Below, in pieces: positions 29,764-38,301 of a DNA stretch of 64,000 nt (the stretch's first letter is position 1; each line of letters opens with the position of its first letter). Origin of the DNA: JAXIPB01 sp045403155 (GTDB taxonomy: Bacteria > Actinomycetota > Actinomycetes > Mycobacteriales > Micromonosporaceae); NCBI GenBank assembly GCA_045403155.1, contig JAXIPB010000088.1, forward strand, positions 1-64,000, given 5' to 3'. The translations under genes and the position numbers were made by a program. Below the pieces are notes generated by a model, which did no database searches, was not told the DNA's origin, and was given only the letters and a program-made list of their open reading frames with translations.

Positions 29764-30801
29764 ATGAGGAACGTAGCCATGAATTCGGGAACCCGGGTCG
29801 TCTATGACCGCATCGACGACCTCTTGGACGACGTCGCCGCCGGTCGGGGCTGGCGGCTCGAACCGATGGGCAAGCACGTCGATTCCCTGTCCGGCTCGCC
29901 TTTCGAGTACGCGGTCGTCGGCGATGATCGCTTCATCGTCAAGCACATCGGCCGGGACCTCGACTGGATCATGCGGGCGATCGGCGACGGTGCGAACGGA
30001 ACCCGGCCCCGCGCATTGATCATGTGGCAGGACGGTCTGCTCGACGCGCTGGCCGAGGAGATCGACCACGTGATAGTCGGCATGGCCTACGACGCGAAGA
30101 CCGGGCACCTCCGTCAGGTCATGCGCGACGTGGGTCCGGCCATGGTGCCGGCCGGAGGCTCCCTCGTCCCCTTGTCGCAACACCAACGCTTCCTCGACCA
30201 CATGGCCGCGATGCACGCTGCGTACTGGGGCTTCGAGCATCGCCCGGGCATGACCACGCCGCACCAGCGGTACGGCTTTGCTCATCCGTCGGTGACCGAG
30301 GCCGAGGCCGCCGCCGGTCACGACGACGAGATCCCGCGGATGTTCCCCGGCGGCTGGGCGGCCGTGCGGGCCTTGGCGCCCGAGGCAGTGGACGTGGCAC
30401 TCGCGTTGGCCGCGGACGCCGGGCCGCTGGCGACGGCGATGGCCGCCGGACCGAACACGCTCGTTCATGGCGACTGGAAGTTCGGCAACCTCGGCTCACT
30501 CCCGAACGGACGGACGGTGCTGCTCGACTGGGCCTGGCCTGGCGAGGCTGGACCGTGCGTCGACCTCGCCTGGTACCTGGCCGTCAACTGTGACCGCCTG
30601 CCGGTGTCCAAAGAGGAGACCATCGCCCACTACCGGTCCGCGCTGGAACGCCGCGGCATCCACACCGACGGCTGGTGGGATCGGCAACTGGAGTTCGCCC
30701 TCCTCGGTGCCTTTATCCAGCTGGGCTGGTCGAAGGCCGGCAACCCGGACGAGCTGACCTGGTGGACCGACCGCATCGTCGTCACCGCGAGAACGCTCTG
30801 A
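29764..30801 (+). CDS. aminoglycoside-phosphotransferase-fold (APH/CHK-like) protein
   Basis: 345 residues from ATG 29764. The kinase-like core is GDDRFIVKHIGRD (ATP lysine), LVHGDWKFGNLGS (catalytic loop, Asp and Asn) and VLLDWAWPGEAGPCVDLAWYLA (metal Asp). It phosphorylates a hydroxyl of a small molecule; the substrate could be a drug, choline-like compound or sugar. Its 3' end overlaps the antisense remnant of a SARP regulator. Confidence 0.85.
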   Translation: MRNVAMNSGTRVVYDRIDDLLDDVAAGRGWRLEPMGKHVDSLSGSPFEYAVVGDDRFIVKHIGRDLDWIMRAIGDGANGTRPRALIMWQDGLLDALAEEIDHVIVGMAYDAKTGHLRQVMRDVGPAMVPAGGSLVPLSQHQRFLDHMAAMHAAYWGFEHRPGMTTPHQRYGFAHPSVTEAEAAAGHDDEIPRMFPGGWAAVRALAPEAVDVALALAADAGPLATAMAAGPNTLVHGDWKFGNLGSLPNGRTVLLDWAWPGEAGPCVDLAWYLAVNCDRLPVSKEETIAHYRSALERRGIHTDGWWDRQLEFALLGAFIQLGWSKAGNPDELTWWTDRIVVTARTL

Positions 30802-31740
30802 GCACATGGTTAGATCGAGCGTCGACCACGGCCACGCCTCGAGCGGCGCCGCCTCGGCCAGGGAGTCCACATCGGACGCCAGATCCTCTGGTCGGATCGG
30901 TTCCCCGGCGCGCCGCCGGGCCAAGCCGAGCCATAGCCGCGAGAGCACGAGGTAGCGTCGCAGCGACAAGCGCGTGGCCGTCCCCCGTACCTCCTCAAAG
31001 GCGATGGCCGCGGCCTCTGGGTCGCCGACGGCGAGCGACCACCGGCCACGCACGAGCGCGGTCCGTAGTTCGGTGCGCCACTGGAACAGGTAGCCACCCT
31101 CCACCTCGGTGCCGAGCCGGCTCAAGTAGGCCTCAGCACCACCCGGATCGCCCGTGCGCAGGCGGCCATCGGCCAGGTCGAGCAGGGCGTGCGCCAACGG
31201 TTCGGCGAAGTTCTGTGCGCTCGCCCGTTCGTACGCGCGGGTGTTGGCCTCGTCGGCCTCCCCGAAGGCTCCGACACCCCGCAGTATCCAACCCCGGAAG
31301 TTGTCGTCGCGGGCGTCGAAGCGCTCGGTGCGCTCCCGCGCGGCCGCGGCGGCCATGAGGTCGAACTCGCGCAGGGCGGCGGCCGGCTCTCTCGTGAGCC
31401 CTCGCGCGTAGCCGGCGGGCCTCGTCGGTGAGCTCGGCCAGCGCCATCACGTCCAGCCAGTCCGCGGCCAGGGAGTAGCCGGCCTGCGTGCGCGGAAGCC
31501 GCTCCGGCCCGATGGCGGACCGCAGCCGGCTGACCAGAACGGAGAGTTGGTCGGCCGGATGGCTTGGCTGATCGTCTCCCCAGACCACCTCGGCCAGGGC
31601 GTCGGCGCCGACGGCCGAACCACGGGCGACTGCGAGCCGGCCCAGCAGCCGGCGCGCCTTTCGGCTGCTCAGACGAGCGAGATCAACTCACTCGACGGTG
31701 AGCCCGCCGAGCAGCCGCACCCGCACGATCACCCCACCGG
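30800..31740 (-). pseudogene. decayed SARP/BTAD transcriptional activator
   Basis: Reading leftwards, RVRLLGGLTVE starts a SARP DNA-binding domain but meets TGA; a second frame gives SRKARRLLGRLAVARGSAV, VVWGDDQPSHPADQLSVLVSR (wing helix), then a shift to a third frame encodes a TPR-like region (RERTERFDARDDNFRGWIL to EAWPWSTLDL). The ATPase segment of full-length regulators is missing, and the end runs into the phosphotransferase gene. At least two frame breaks and a deletion make it non-functional. Confidence 0.75.
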
Positions 31741-31843
31741 TATACCGCATTACTTCGGCCGCCCCGGACGCTCGCTTCGATGATCTTCGGAATCCGTCGC
31801 GGATCCGGGCGCGGGTTACGAAACCGGGGGTTTTGCGGAAGCG

Positions 31844-31879
31844 AGGAGCCGGCGTCCACGGGGGAAGACGTCGGCTCCT
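31844..31879. terminator. 13-bp stem hairpin
   Basis: AGGAGCCGGCGTC pairs with GACGTCGGCTCCT (one mismatch) around a 10-nt loop. It is well placed to end transcription of the aldehyde dehydrogenase gene, which finishes at 32015. No T tract. Confidence 0.6.
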
Positions 31880-32014
31880 GCGGCCCTCAGCATAGCCGTC
31901 TTACCCCGCCTTAGCTAGGCCAGGTTTTCGGACGTAACCAACTCGGGCGATCGACGGCACGGGCAGTCCATCCGGTGAAAACGGGGCAGCCGTACGGCCG
32001 ATGCCGCCCGGGAA

Positions 32015-33634
32015 TTAGCCGGGCCGGGCATGCCCGTTTTCTGGGACGTCCCCGACGTGACCACGGTCCCTGACGTCACCACTGTCCCCGACATGACCAC
32101 TGTGGATTCTGCCGTTGACCCGCCGCGGCAGCCCAAGCGGGTTGGCGTCGCGCAGAGCCTCGGGCAGCAGCGCGTCGGGCAGGTTCTGATAGGCCACCGG
32201 TCGTTGGAACCGCCGCACCGCGCTGACGCCGACGGAGGTGTGCAGCGGCGATGTCGTGGCCGGCCACGGGCCCCCGTGCTGCTGGGCCCAGGCCACGGCG
32301 ACGCCAGTCGGCCAACCGTCCCAGATGACCCGGCCGGCCCGGGCGCTGAACCGGTGCAGAAGTGAACGCACCAGGTCGGGCTCCTGTTCGGCATCGGCAT
32401 GCAGGGTCGCGGTGAGGCTGCCCGGCATCGCGTCCAGGGCCGCGATCAGCTCGTCGGTCGAGCGGTACTCCACGACCAGCGCGGCCGGCCCGAAGCACTC
32501 CTCCAGCAGCGCGTCCGCGTTCGGCACGAGGTCCGTCGCGTCCACGGCCAACAACACCGGTGACGCCCCGTAACCGGGCGACTCCACTGTGGAGGACTGG
32601 CTGGTCCCGAGTGGCAGCATGTTGCGTACCCCAGGCGTTCCGGCGAGCCTATGTGCGGTTCGGGCGAATCCGTCGTGAATCCGCTCGTTCAACAGCGGAC
32701 CTATGGGTGCGGACGAGACAGCCGCCGCTAGCTGCTCCTCCAGTCCGTGACCGGAGGGCAGAAGGAGCACGCCGGGCTTGGTGCAGAACTGGCCGGCGCC
32801 GAGCGTGTACGAGGCGACGAAGCCGTGAGCGATCTCGGCGCCACGGGCGGCGAGCGCGCCGGGCGTCACCACGCTCGGGTTGAGCGAGCCAAGCTCGCCG
32901 TAGAACGGGATCGGATCGGCGCGGCTGTTCGCGAGGTCGAACAGGGCCCGGCCGGCGGCCAGTGAACCGGTGAATCCGACGGCCGCGATCGAGGGATGGG
33001 TCACGAGGCTTCGGCCGGCCTCGAGCCCGTGCACGACCGCGAACGCGCCCTCCGGGGCGCCGGCTCGGGCCAGCGCCGCTGCGACGATCTGCCCACATCG
33101 CACCGACAACCCGGGATGCCCGGGATGCGCCTTCACGATCACGGGGCAACCGGCGGCGAGGGCGCTGGCGGTGTCGCCACCTGGCACGGAGAACGCGAAG
33201 GGGAAGTTGCTGGCTGCGAAGACCCCGACCGGACCGATCGGCACCAACATGCGGCGAAGGTCCGGCCTCGGCGCGGGGATGGCGTCCGGATCGGCGGTGT
33301 CGATGACCGCATCGACCAGCGATCCCTCCGCCACAGTGTCAGCGAACAGCTCGAGTTGGACCCGGGTGCGGGTCAACTCGCTCGACAGCCGAACCGGGCC
33401 GAGGGCCGTCTCGGCGTCGGCAAGAGCGACCAGGTCATCGCGCGCATCCTCCAGCGCGGCGGCCACGGCGCGCAGTAGGTCGGAGCGTCGGGTCAGGGCC
33501 ATCGCCGCCATCGCCGGCGCTGCCGCGGCGGCCGATTGCGCCACGCGATCCAGGTCCTGGGCTGAGGTGTGCGGCACCGGCCCGCCGACCGGCGCGCCGG
33601 TACGTGGGTTCCTTCCTTGATCTACGTCGCCGAT
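32015..33634 (-). CDS. 2-oxoglutarate semialdehyde dehydrogenase (ALDH family)
   Basis: About 539 residues. The ALDH core reads ASNFPFAFSVPGGDTASALA, VGFTGSLAAGRALFD, YGELGSLNP (general-base Glu) and GAGQFCTKPG (catalytic Cys), matching the KGSADH-type group, which oxidises alpha-ketoglutarate semialdehyde to 2-oxoglutarate with NAD(P). It would be the last step of the neighbouring hydroxyproline route. No ATG, GTG or TTG lies in frame at the expected start; the site GGGAGG is followed 7 bases later by ATC at 33634. The C-terminus ends in a six-residue repeat from an 18-bp tandem duplication. Confidence 0.87.
   Translation of the reverse strand: MGDVDQGRNPRTGAPVGGPVPHTSAQDLDRVAQSAAAAAPAMAAMALTRRSDLLRAVAAALEDARDDLVALADAETALGPVRLSSELTRTRVQLELFADTVAEGSLVDAVIDTADPDAIPAPRPDLRRMLVPIGPVGVFAASNFPFAFSVPGGDTASALAAGCPVIVKAHPGHPGLSVRCGQIVAAALARAGAPEGAFAVVHGLEAGRSLVTHPSIAAVGFTGSLAAGRALFDLANSRADPIPFYGELGSLNPSVVTPGALAARGAEIAHGFVASYTLGAGQFCTKPGVLLLPSGHGLEEQLAAAVSSAPIGPLLNERIHDGFARTAHRLAGTPGVRNMLPLGTSQSSTVESPGYGASPVLLAVDATDLVPNADALLEECFGPAALVVEYRSTDELIAALDAMPGSLTATLHADAEQEPDLVRSLLHRFSARAGRVIWDGWPTGVAVAWAQQHGGPWPATTSPLHTSVGVSAVRRFQRPVAYQNLPDALLPEALRDANPLGLPRRVNGRIHSGHVGDSGDVRDRGHVGDVPENGHARPG
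32050..32103. repeat. 18-bp tandem repeat in the dehydrogenase 3' end, three copies
   Basis: Three similar units (CCCTGACGTCACCACTGT type) encode a repeated hexapeptide at the C-terminus (GHVGDS, GDVRDR, GHVGDV). Confidence 0.85.
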
Positions 33635-33686
33635 GTTCGTTCCTCCCGTGGCCGAAGGACCACCTGGCTCACACCATACTGACCTG

Positions 33687-34316
33687 ATGACGCACCATTC
33701 CTCGGCCCTGTCGACCACGCGGCGCTCCTGGCACGCGGTCGGCGAACTCGTGCTCGCCGGGCCGCAGTACAGACGCAGCGGAACGATCCGACTGCATGTG
33801 TTGCCGAGCGGATTCGGCACGACGAAGGATCCGGCAATGGCCGTCGACACGGCCGACCTCGTCGTGGGCGATGTCCGCGTCGGCCTGGACGGCCGAACCT
33901 GTGCCGAACTGGGCGCGGCTGCCGGGGTCGACGTCGGTCCGCCGATGGGCCTCTACCACGATGGCTCCGGCGTACCCGAGCACGAGGTGCTCACGGTCGA
34001 TGCCGCCGCGGCGGCCGTCCTGGCGGACGCGTTCGCGATCGGGGACGCGGCGTTGCGGGCGTTCGCGCCGACGAAGACGGCCGTGCTCTGGCCCGAACAC
34101 TTCGACGTCGGCATCACCGTGGACGAGGTCAACTACGGTATGTCGCTCGGCGACTCCTATCTGGACGAGCCCTACGCGTACGTCGGTCCGTGGCAAGCTC
34201 GCGAGGGCGACTTCTGGAACGCCCCCTTCGGCGCAGCGCGCCCATTGCGACAGCTTGACGGGGTCGACGAAGTCTCTGAATTCTTCGCTCGCGGCCGCAC
34301 GTTGGCCAGCGGCTAG
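33687..34316 (+). CDS. conserved hypothetical protein inside the hydroxyproline cluster
   Basis: 209 residues from ATG 33687; upstream in-frame codons overlap the dehydrogenase start. SWHAVGELVLAGPQYRRSGTIRLHVLPSGFGT opens the protein; WPEHFDVGITVDEVNYGMSLGDSY and PYAYVGPWQAREGDFWNAPFG are striking conserved-looking blocks rich in aromatics and acids. The pattern suggests a small enzyme or ligand-binding protein of known actinobacterial occurrence but unknown role. It is the only opposite-strand gene within the cluster. Confidence 0.75.
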   Translation: MTHHSSALSTTRRSWHAVGELVLAGPQYRRSGTIRLHVLPSGFGTTKDPAMAVDTADLVVGDVRVGLDGRTCAELGAAAGVDVGPPMGLYHDGSGVPEHEVLTVDAAAAAVLADAFAIGDAALRAFAPTKTAVLWPEHFDVGITVDEVNYGMSLGDSYLDEPYAYVGPWQAREGDFWNAPFGAARPLRQLDGVDEVSEFFARGRTLASG

Positions 34317-34345
34317 CACGCGAGGACGGGTCGGCGGCCGGGGAC

Positions 34346-36034
34346 TCACGCGTCGCGGGACAGTTCGCCCAGCGGGATGGGCACGGCGAACGGCCTCTGT
34401 GCGAAGGTGGCGAGATCGTCGCGACCGACAGTCCGATTGCACAGGCGCGCCGTGAGCGTGGCGGTCGCGTACCCGCATGTTCGGCCCTGGCACCAACCCA
34501 TCCCCGGGCGGGCGAGGAGCTTGACCGTACGAGCGTCGGTCGCGCCGAGTTCGGTCACCGCGGCCGCGATCGCCCCGTACGGCACCTCCTCGCATCGGCA
34601 GACCACCGTCTCGTCGGTGAGACACGCCGGCCACCCCGCGGGCAGTGCGTGGGCGGCGTGCATCGCATTGGCAAACGTGCGGAGCCGGTCACGACGACGG
34701 CGGAGCGAGGTCAGGTCGCGAGGCGACAGCGCGGCCGCGGAGCCAGTGGCCTGCGCCGCCGCGGCCCCGGCCAGCTCGCCCTCGGTCACAGCCAGCGCGG
34801 CGCCGCCGACGCCGGTGATCTCACCGGCGGCGTACAAGCCCTGGACCGATGTCTGACCCTCACCGTCGATCATGACGGCAAGGCCTCCGTCCGCGGCGAC
34901 CCTGACAGCGCAGCCAAGCGCCAGGGCGAGCTCGAGGTTGGCCGTGAAGCCGTATCCAATGGCGACGGCGTCACATTGCACGCGATGCTCCGAGCCGGCA
35001 ACGATCTGGCCGGCGGCGTCAAGCCGCGCAATGTCCACTCCGGACACGCTCGCACCCCCGTGGGCCGCGACGACCGCGTGCCGGATCCGGTACGGCACAC
35101 GGCGGCGCGCCAGCGCGGCCGCGTAGCCAGCCGCCTCGCCCAGCTTGCCCGCGACGGCGGCAGCCGCTCCGGGCCGGCTCAGGTAACCGCGAGGATTACC
35201 GGCCTCGTAGACCCCAATCACCCGTGCCCCGGCCGCGGCCAAAGCGACCGCCACGGGAAGCAGGAACGGCCCCGCCCCCGCGACCACGACCTCCCGACCA
35301 ACGGCGACACCAGACCCCTTGAGCAGCGCCTGCGCCGCGCCGGGCGTGACCACGCCGGGCAGATCCCATCCGGGGAACGGCATCGTGCGGTCGTACGCGC
35401 CGGTGGCGAGCACCAGCCGCGCGGCCTCGAGGCGGCCCGCGGTCGTATGCAGCACAAAACCCGGCTCAACAAGCCAGACCGTCGCGCCGGCGACATGATC
35501 GACGCGTTCTTCCACAATGGAGCGCAGGCCGACGAAGACATCCCAGTCCCGGTAGCCGAGCCGGCCGGACTCGCCGACACCGTGCCGCCAAAACTGCCCG
35601 CCCGGCGCATGCGCGCTGTCGACGATCACCACCCGGCAACCGCTCAACGCAGCGGTGGCGGCGGCGGCCAGGCCCGCTGGACCGGCGCCGATCACCGCGA
35701 CGTCGTAGCGCCCCATAGGTGATGGCAGCGGTGTGGACGACTGCTGTGCCAGCGCCGTCGAGGCGCCGGCGGCCGGCCCGCCGGCCGCGTCGTCATGGCC
35801 GGTCACGATCATTCCCGGACGAGCGGGAGCAACGCAGACACGCTGACCCCGCACGCCGTCGATCGTCGCGAGGCAGTCGAAGCAGGCGCCGATGCCGCAG
35901 AAGATGCCGCGAGGTGCGCCGGCATTTCGGGTTGCCCGCCACCACCGGATGCCGGCCTCCCACAGGACGGCCGCGACGGTCTGGCCCGCACGCATCCGGA
36001 TCGGCCGCCCATGAAAGACGATCTCGTCAGGCAT
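34346..36034 (-). CDS. fused [2Fe-2S]/FAD oxidoreductase, D-hydroxyproline dehydrogenase component
   Basis: About 562 residues from ATG 36034. Residues 1-75 form a HcnA-like [2Fe-2S] domain with C46, C51, C54 and C67 (FCGIGACFDC). Then an HcnB-like FAD domain starts AVIGAGPAGLAAAA, and the C-terminus has a BFD-like cluster site (CRCEEV and WCQGRTCG). In pseudomonads these parts are separate subunits (LhpE/LhpF type) that work with an LhpB-type oxidase; here two are fused. It overlaps the end of the upstream oxidase gene by 8 bp. Confidence 0.85.
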   Translation of the reverse strand: MPDEIVFHGRPIRMRAGQTVAAVLWEAGIRWWRATRNAGAPRGIFCGIGACFDCLATIDGVRGQRVCVAPARPGMIVTGHDDAAGGPAAGASTALAQQSSTPLPSPMGRYDVAVIGAGPAGLAAAATAALSGCRVVIVDSAHAPGGQFWRHGVGESGRLGYRDWDVFVGLRSIVEERVDHVAGATVWLVEPGFVLHTTAGRLEAARLVLATGAYDRTMPFPGWDLPGVVTPGAAQALLKGSGVAVGREVVVAGAGPFLLPVAVALAAAGARVIGVYEAGNPRGYLSRPGAAAAVAGKLGEAAGYAAALARRRVPYRIRHAVVAAHGGASVSGVDIARLDAAGQIVAGSEHRVQCDAVAIGYGFTANLELALALGCAVRVAADGGLAVMIDGEGQTSVQGLYAAGEITGVGGAALAVTEGELAGAAAAQATGSAAALSPRDLTSLRRRRDRLRTFANAMHAAHALPAGWPACLTDETVVCRCEEVPYGAIAAAVTELGATDARTVKLLARPGMGWCQGRTCGYATATLTARLCNRTVGRDDLATFAQRPFAVPIPLGELSRDA

Positions 36035-37292
36035 CGCTTCCTCCGGCCACGCGCTCGCGAGCGGATCGTTCACCGGCGAATCGTTCAGCGCCGAACGGCG
36101 TCGGGTCGACCGCCGGCGTCGTCCCGGTCAACGAGGCCGCGATGAGGTCGGCGGTCGCGGGCGCCAACCCGATCCCGGCCCCCTCGTGGCCGCACGCGTG
36201 CAGCAGACCTGGCACCCGCAGGTCGCTGCCGATCACCGGAAGGTGGTCGGCCGTGTAGGGACGGAACCCGCGGTAGGCCCGGATCGCGTGTACGTACGCG
36301 AGAAAGGGGAACACGTCGATGGCTTGGGCGGCGAGCCGGCGCAGCACCGGCAACGCAAACGTCCGGTCGAAGCCGACCCGCTCCCGGCTGGCTCCGATAA
36401 GGACGGTGCCGGCTCGGGTGCCCTCGACGACGGCCGAGGTCTGCAGGTCGCTTGCATCGCTGGCCACATCGGCCACGTACTCGGCCGCGTAGACCTTGTG
36501 TCGGATCGGCGGCGGCTCGCCGGCAGCGCCTATCGGCTCGGTGACCAGGATGAAGCCCCGTCGGGGGAGAATCGGCAACTCGATGCCGGCGAGCCTCGCG
36601 ATGTCGGCCGACCACGTGCCGGCCGCGTTGACGACCGCCGCCGCACTGATCCGACCCGCGGTCGTGCGAACGGCCATCACGCGGCCGTCCTCGCCGAGGT
36701 CCACACCGATCACGGTGACGCCGGGATGGAATCCGGCGTCATGTTCGCGCACCGCCGCCCGCAACAGGCACGCGGTCGCCAGCATCGGCTGTACCTGCAT
36801 GTCCTGCGGGTAGAGGACGCCGCCGGCCAGACCACCGGCCAGGTTCGGTTCGTGCCGGCTCAACTCGTCGGCGTCCACGTCGAGAGCCACAACCCCGACT
36901 CTGCGCTGGTCGGTGGCGAGCGAGCGCAGCGTACTCAGACCGCCAGCGGTCGCCGCCACCACCAGCCCACCCTTGCGCTCGAGTTCGAACGCGTCAGCGT
37001 CGAGTGTGGAGCCAAGCTCCCGCCACAGCGAGAGCGAATGCAGGATGAGTTCCAGCTCAGGGCCGGGGGTCTTGTCAGAGACGAGCAGGTTGCCCTCGCC
37101 GGCACCGGTCGTGCCACCCGCAACAGTGCCGCGATCGACCACGGCGACCCGCAGCCCCGCCCGGGCCGCGAAATAGGCGCAAGCGGCACCGACGACTCCG
37201 GCGCCGATGACCACGACGTCGGCGCTCGCCGGCGACGGCAGCGGCGACGCGATCGGCTGAACCGAACGTTGCGAGGTCATTACCGCCTTCAC
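36027..37292 (-). CDS. FAD-dependent D-amino-acid dehydrogenase, probable D-hydroxyproline dehydrogenase
   Basis: 421 residues of the DadA/glycine oxidase type: VVVIGAGVVGAACAYFAARAGL binds FAD, TGAGEGNLLVSDKTPGPEL follows, and GFRPYTADHLPVIG with HACGHEGAGIGLAPA lies near the C-terminus. It should oxidise cis-4-hydroxy-D-proline to the pyrroline, passing electrons to the fused FeS/FAD partner encoded next. It overlaps the epimerase gene (ATGA) and the partner gene, so the operon is tightly coupled. Confidence 0.87.
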   Translation of the reverse strand: MKAVMTSQRSVQPIASPLPSPASADVVVIGAGVVGAACAYFAARAGLRVAVVDRGTVAGGTTGAGEGNLLVSDKTPGPELELILHSLSLWRELGSTLDADAFELERKGGLVVAATAGGLSTLRSLATDQRRVGVVALDVDADELSRHEPNLAGGLAGGVLYPQDMQVQPMLATACLLRAAVREHDAGFHPGVTVIGVDLGEDGRVMAVRTTAGRISAAAVVNAAGTWSADIARLAGIELPILPRRGFILVTEPIGAAGEPPPIRHKVYAAEYVADVASDASDLQTSAVVEGTRAGTVLIGASRERVGFDRTFALPVLRRLAAQAIDVFPFLAYVHAIRAYRGFRPYTADHLPVIGSDLRVPGLLHACGHEGAGIGLAPATADLIAASLTGTTPAVDPTPFGAERFAGERSARERVAGGSDA

Positions 37293-38299
37293 GCGCTAAG
37301 CAGGAAACCCTCGGGGAAAGGATCCTCGGGGTCGAGCAGATACTGCGCTGTACCGGTGATCCAGGCCCGCCCGGTGATCGTCGGCACCACCGCCGGCACT
37401 CCCCCGACCTCGACCTCCTCGACAAGTCGGCCAACGAAATGGCGGCCGATGAACGACTCGTTTATGAAGTCCTGGCCCAGGGACAGCTCTCCGCGCCCCC
37501 ACAGTTGCGCCATGCGGGCCGACGTGCCGGTGCCGCATGGTGACCGGTCGAACCAGCCGGGGTAGATGGCCATCGCGTGCCGGGAGTGACGCGCGTCCGA
37601 TCCGGGTGCGGCCAGGTAGACGTGGTGGCACCCGCTGATGCCGGCATCGACCGGGTGCACGGGTCGGTCCGCCTCGTTGATCGCGTCCATGATCGACAGA
37701 CCAGCGTCGATCAGGCGTGCGGAGGCGGCCCGGTCAAAGGGAAGCCCCAACTTCGCCAGCTCCACGATGGCATAGAAGTTGCCGCCGAAGGCGAGGTCGT
37801 ACCCGACGGTGCCGAGCCCCGGCACCTCCACCGAGGCATCGAACGCGACCGGGAACGACGGCACGTTGCGGATCGTCACGCCCGTGGCCGCGCCGTCGTC
37901 GCGAACGGACACCTCGGCTACGACGAGGCCGGCCGGCACATCGAGGCGGACCGTGGTCACCGGGGTCGTGACCGGCACCATGCCCGTCTCCACCAGCACG
38001 GTGGCCACGCCCATGGTGCCGTGCCCGCACATCGGCAGGCATCCAGAGACCTCGATGAAGAGGACGCCGAAGTCGGCATCCGGTCTCGTCGAGGGCTGCA
38101 ATATCGCGCCGGACATCGCCGAGTGACCGCGTGGCTCGTACATCAGCAGCGTCCGCAGATGGTCGGTGTGGGCCAGGAAGTACGCACGGCGCTCGGCCAT
38201 CGTGTCGCCGGGGATCACGCCCACGCCGCCGGTGATCACGCGGGTCGGCATGCCCTCAGTGTGGGAGTCAACGGCGTGGAACACGTGCCGGGAGCGCAT
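37289..38299 (-). CDS. 4-hydroxyproline 2-epimerase (proline racemase family)
   Basis: 336 residues from ATG 38299. Both catalytic cysteines are kept: C91 in MCGHGTMG and C255 in SPCGTGTSA, as required for two-base epimerisation. AVDSHTEGMPTRVITGG is the usual start. A racemase/epimerase of this type converts trans-4-hydroxy-L-proline to cis-4-hydroxy-D-proline. A dehydratase subtype is excluded by the second cysteine. The upstream deaminase gene ends 2 bp before its start. Confidence 0.9.
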   Translation of the reverse strand: MRSRHVFHAVDSHTEGMPTRVITGGVGVIPGDTMAERRAYFLAHTDHLRTLLMYEPRGHSAMSGAILQPSTRPDADFGVLFIEVSGCLPMCGHGTMGVATVLVETGMVPVTTPVTTVRLDVPAGLVVAEVSVRDDGAATGVTIRNVPSFPVAFDASVEVPGLGTVGYDLAFGGNFYAIVELAKLGLPFDRAASARLIDAGLSIMDAINEADRPVHPVDAGISGCHHVYLAAPGSDARHSRHAMAIYPGWFDRSPCGTGTSARMAQLWGRGELSLGQDFINESFIGRHFVGRLVEEVEVGGVPAVVPTITGRAWITGTAQYLLDPEDPFPEGFLLSA

Positions 38300-38301
38300 G
38301 A

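Noticed and set aside
37289..38299. trans-3-hydroxyproline dehydratase
   Set aside because: That subtype lacks the second catalytic cysteine; here both C91 and C255 are present.
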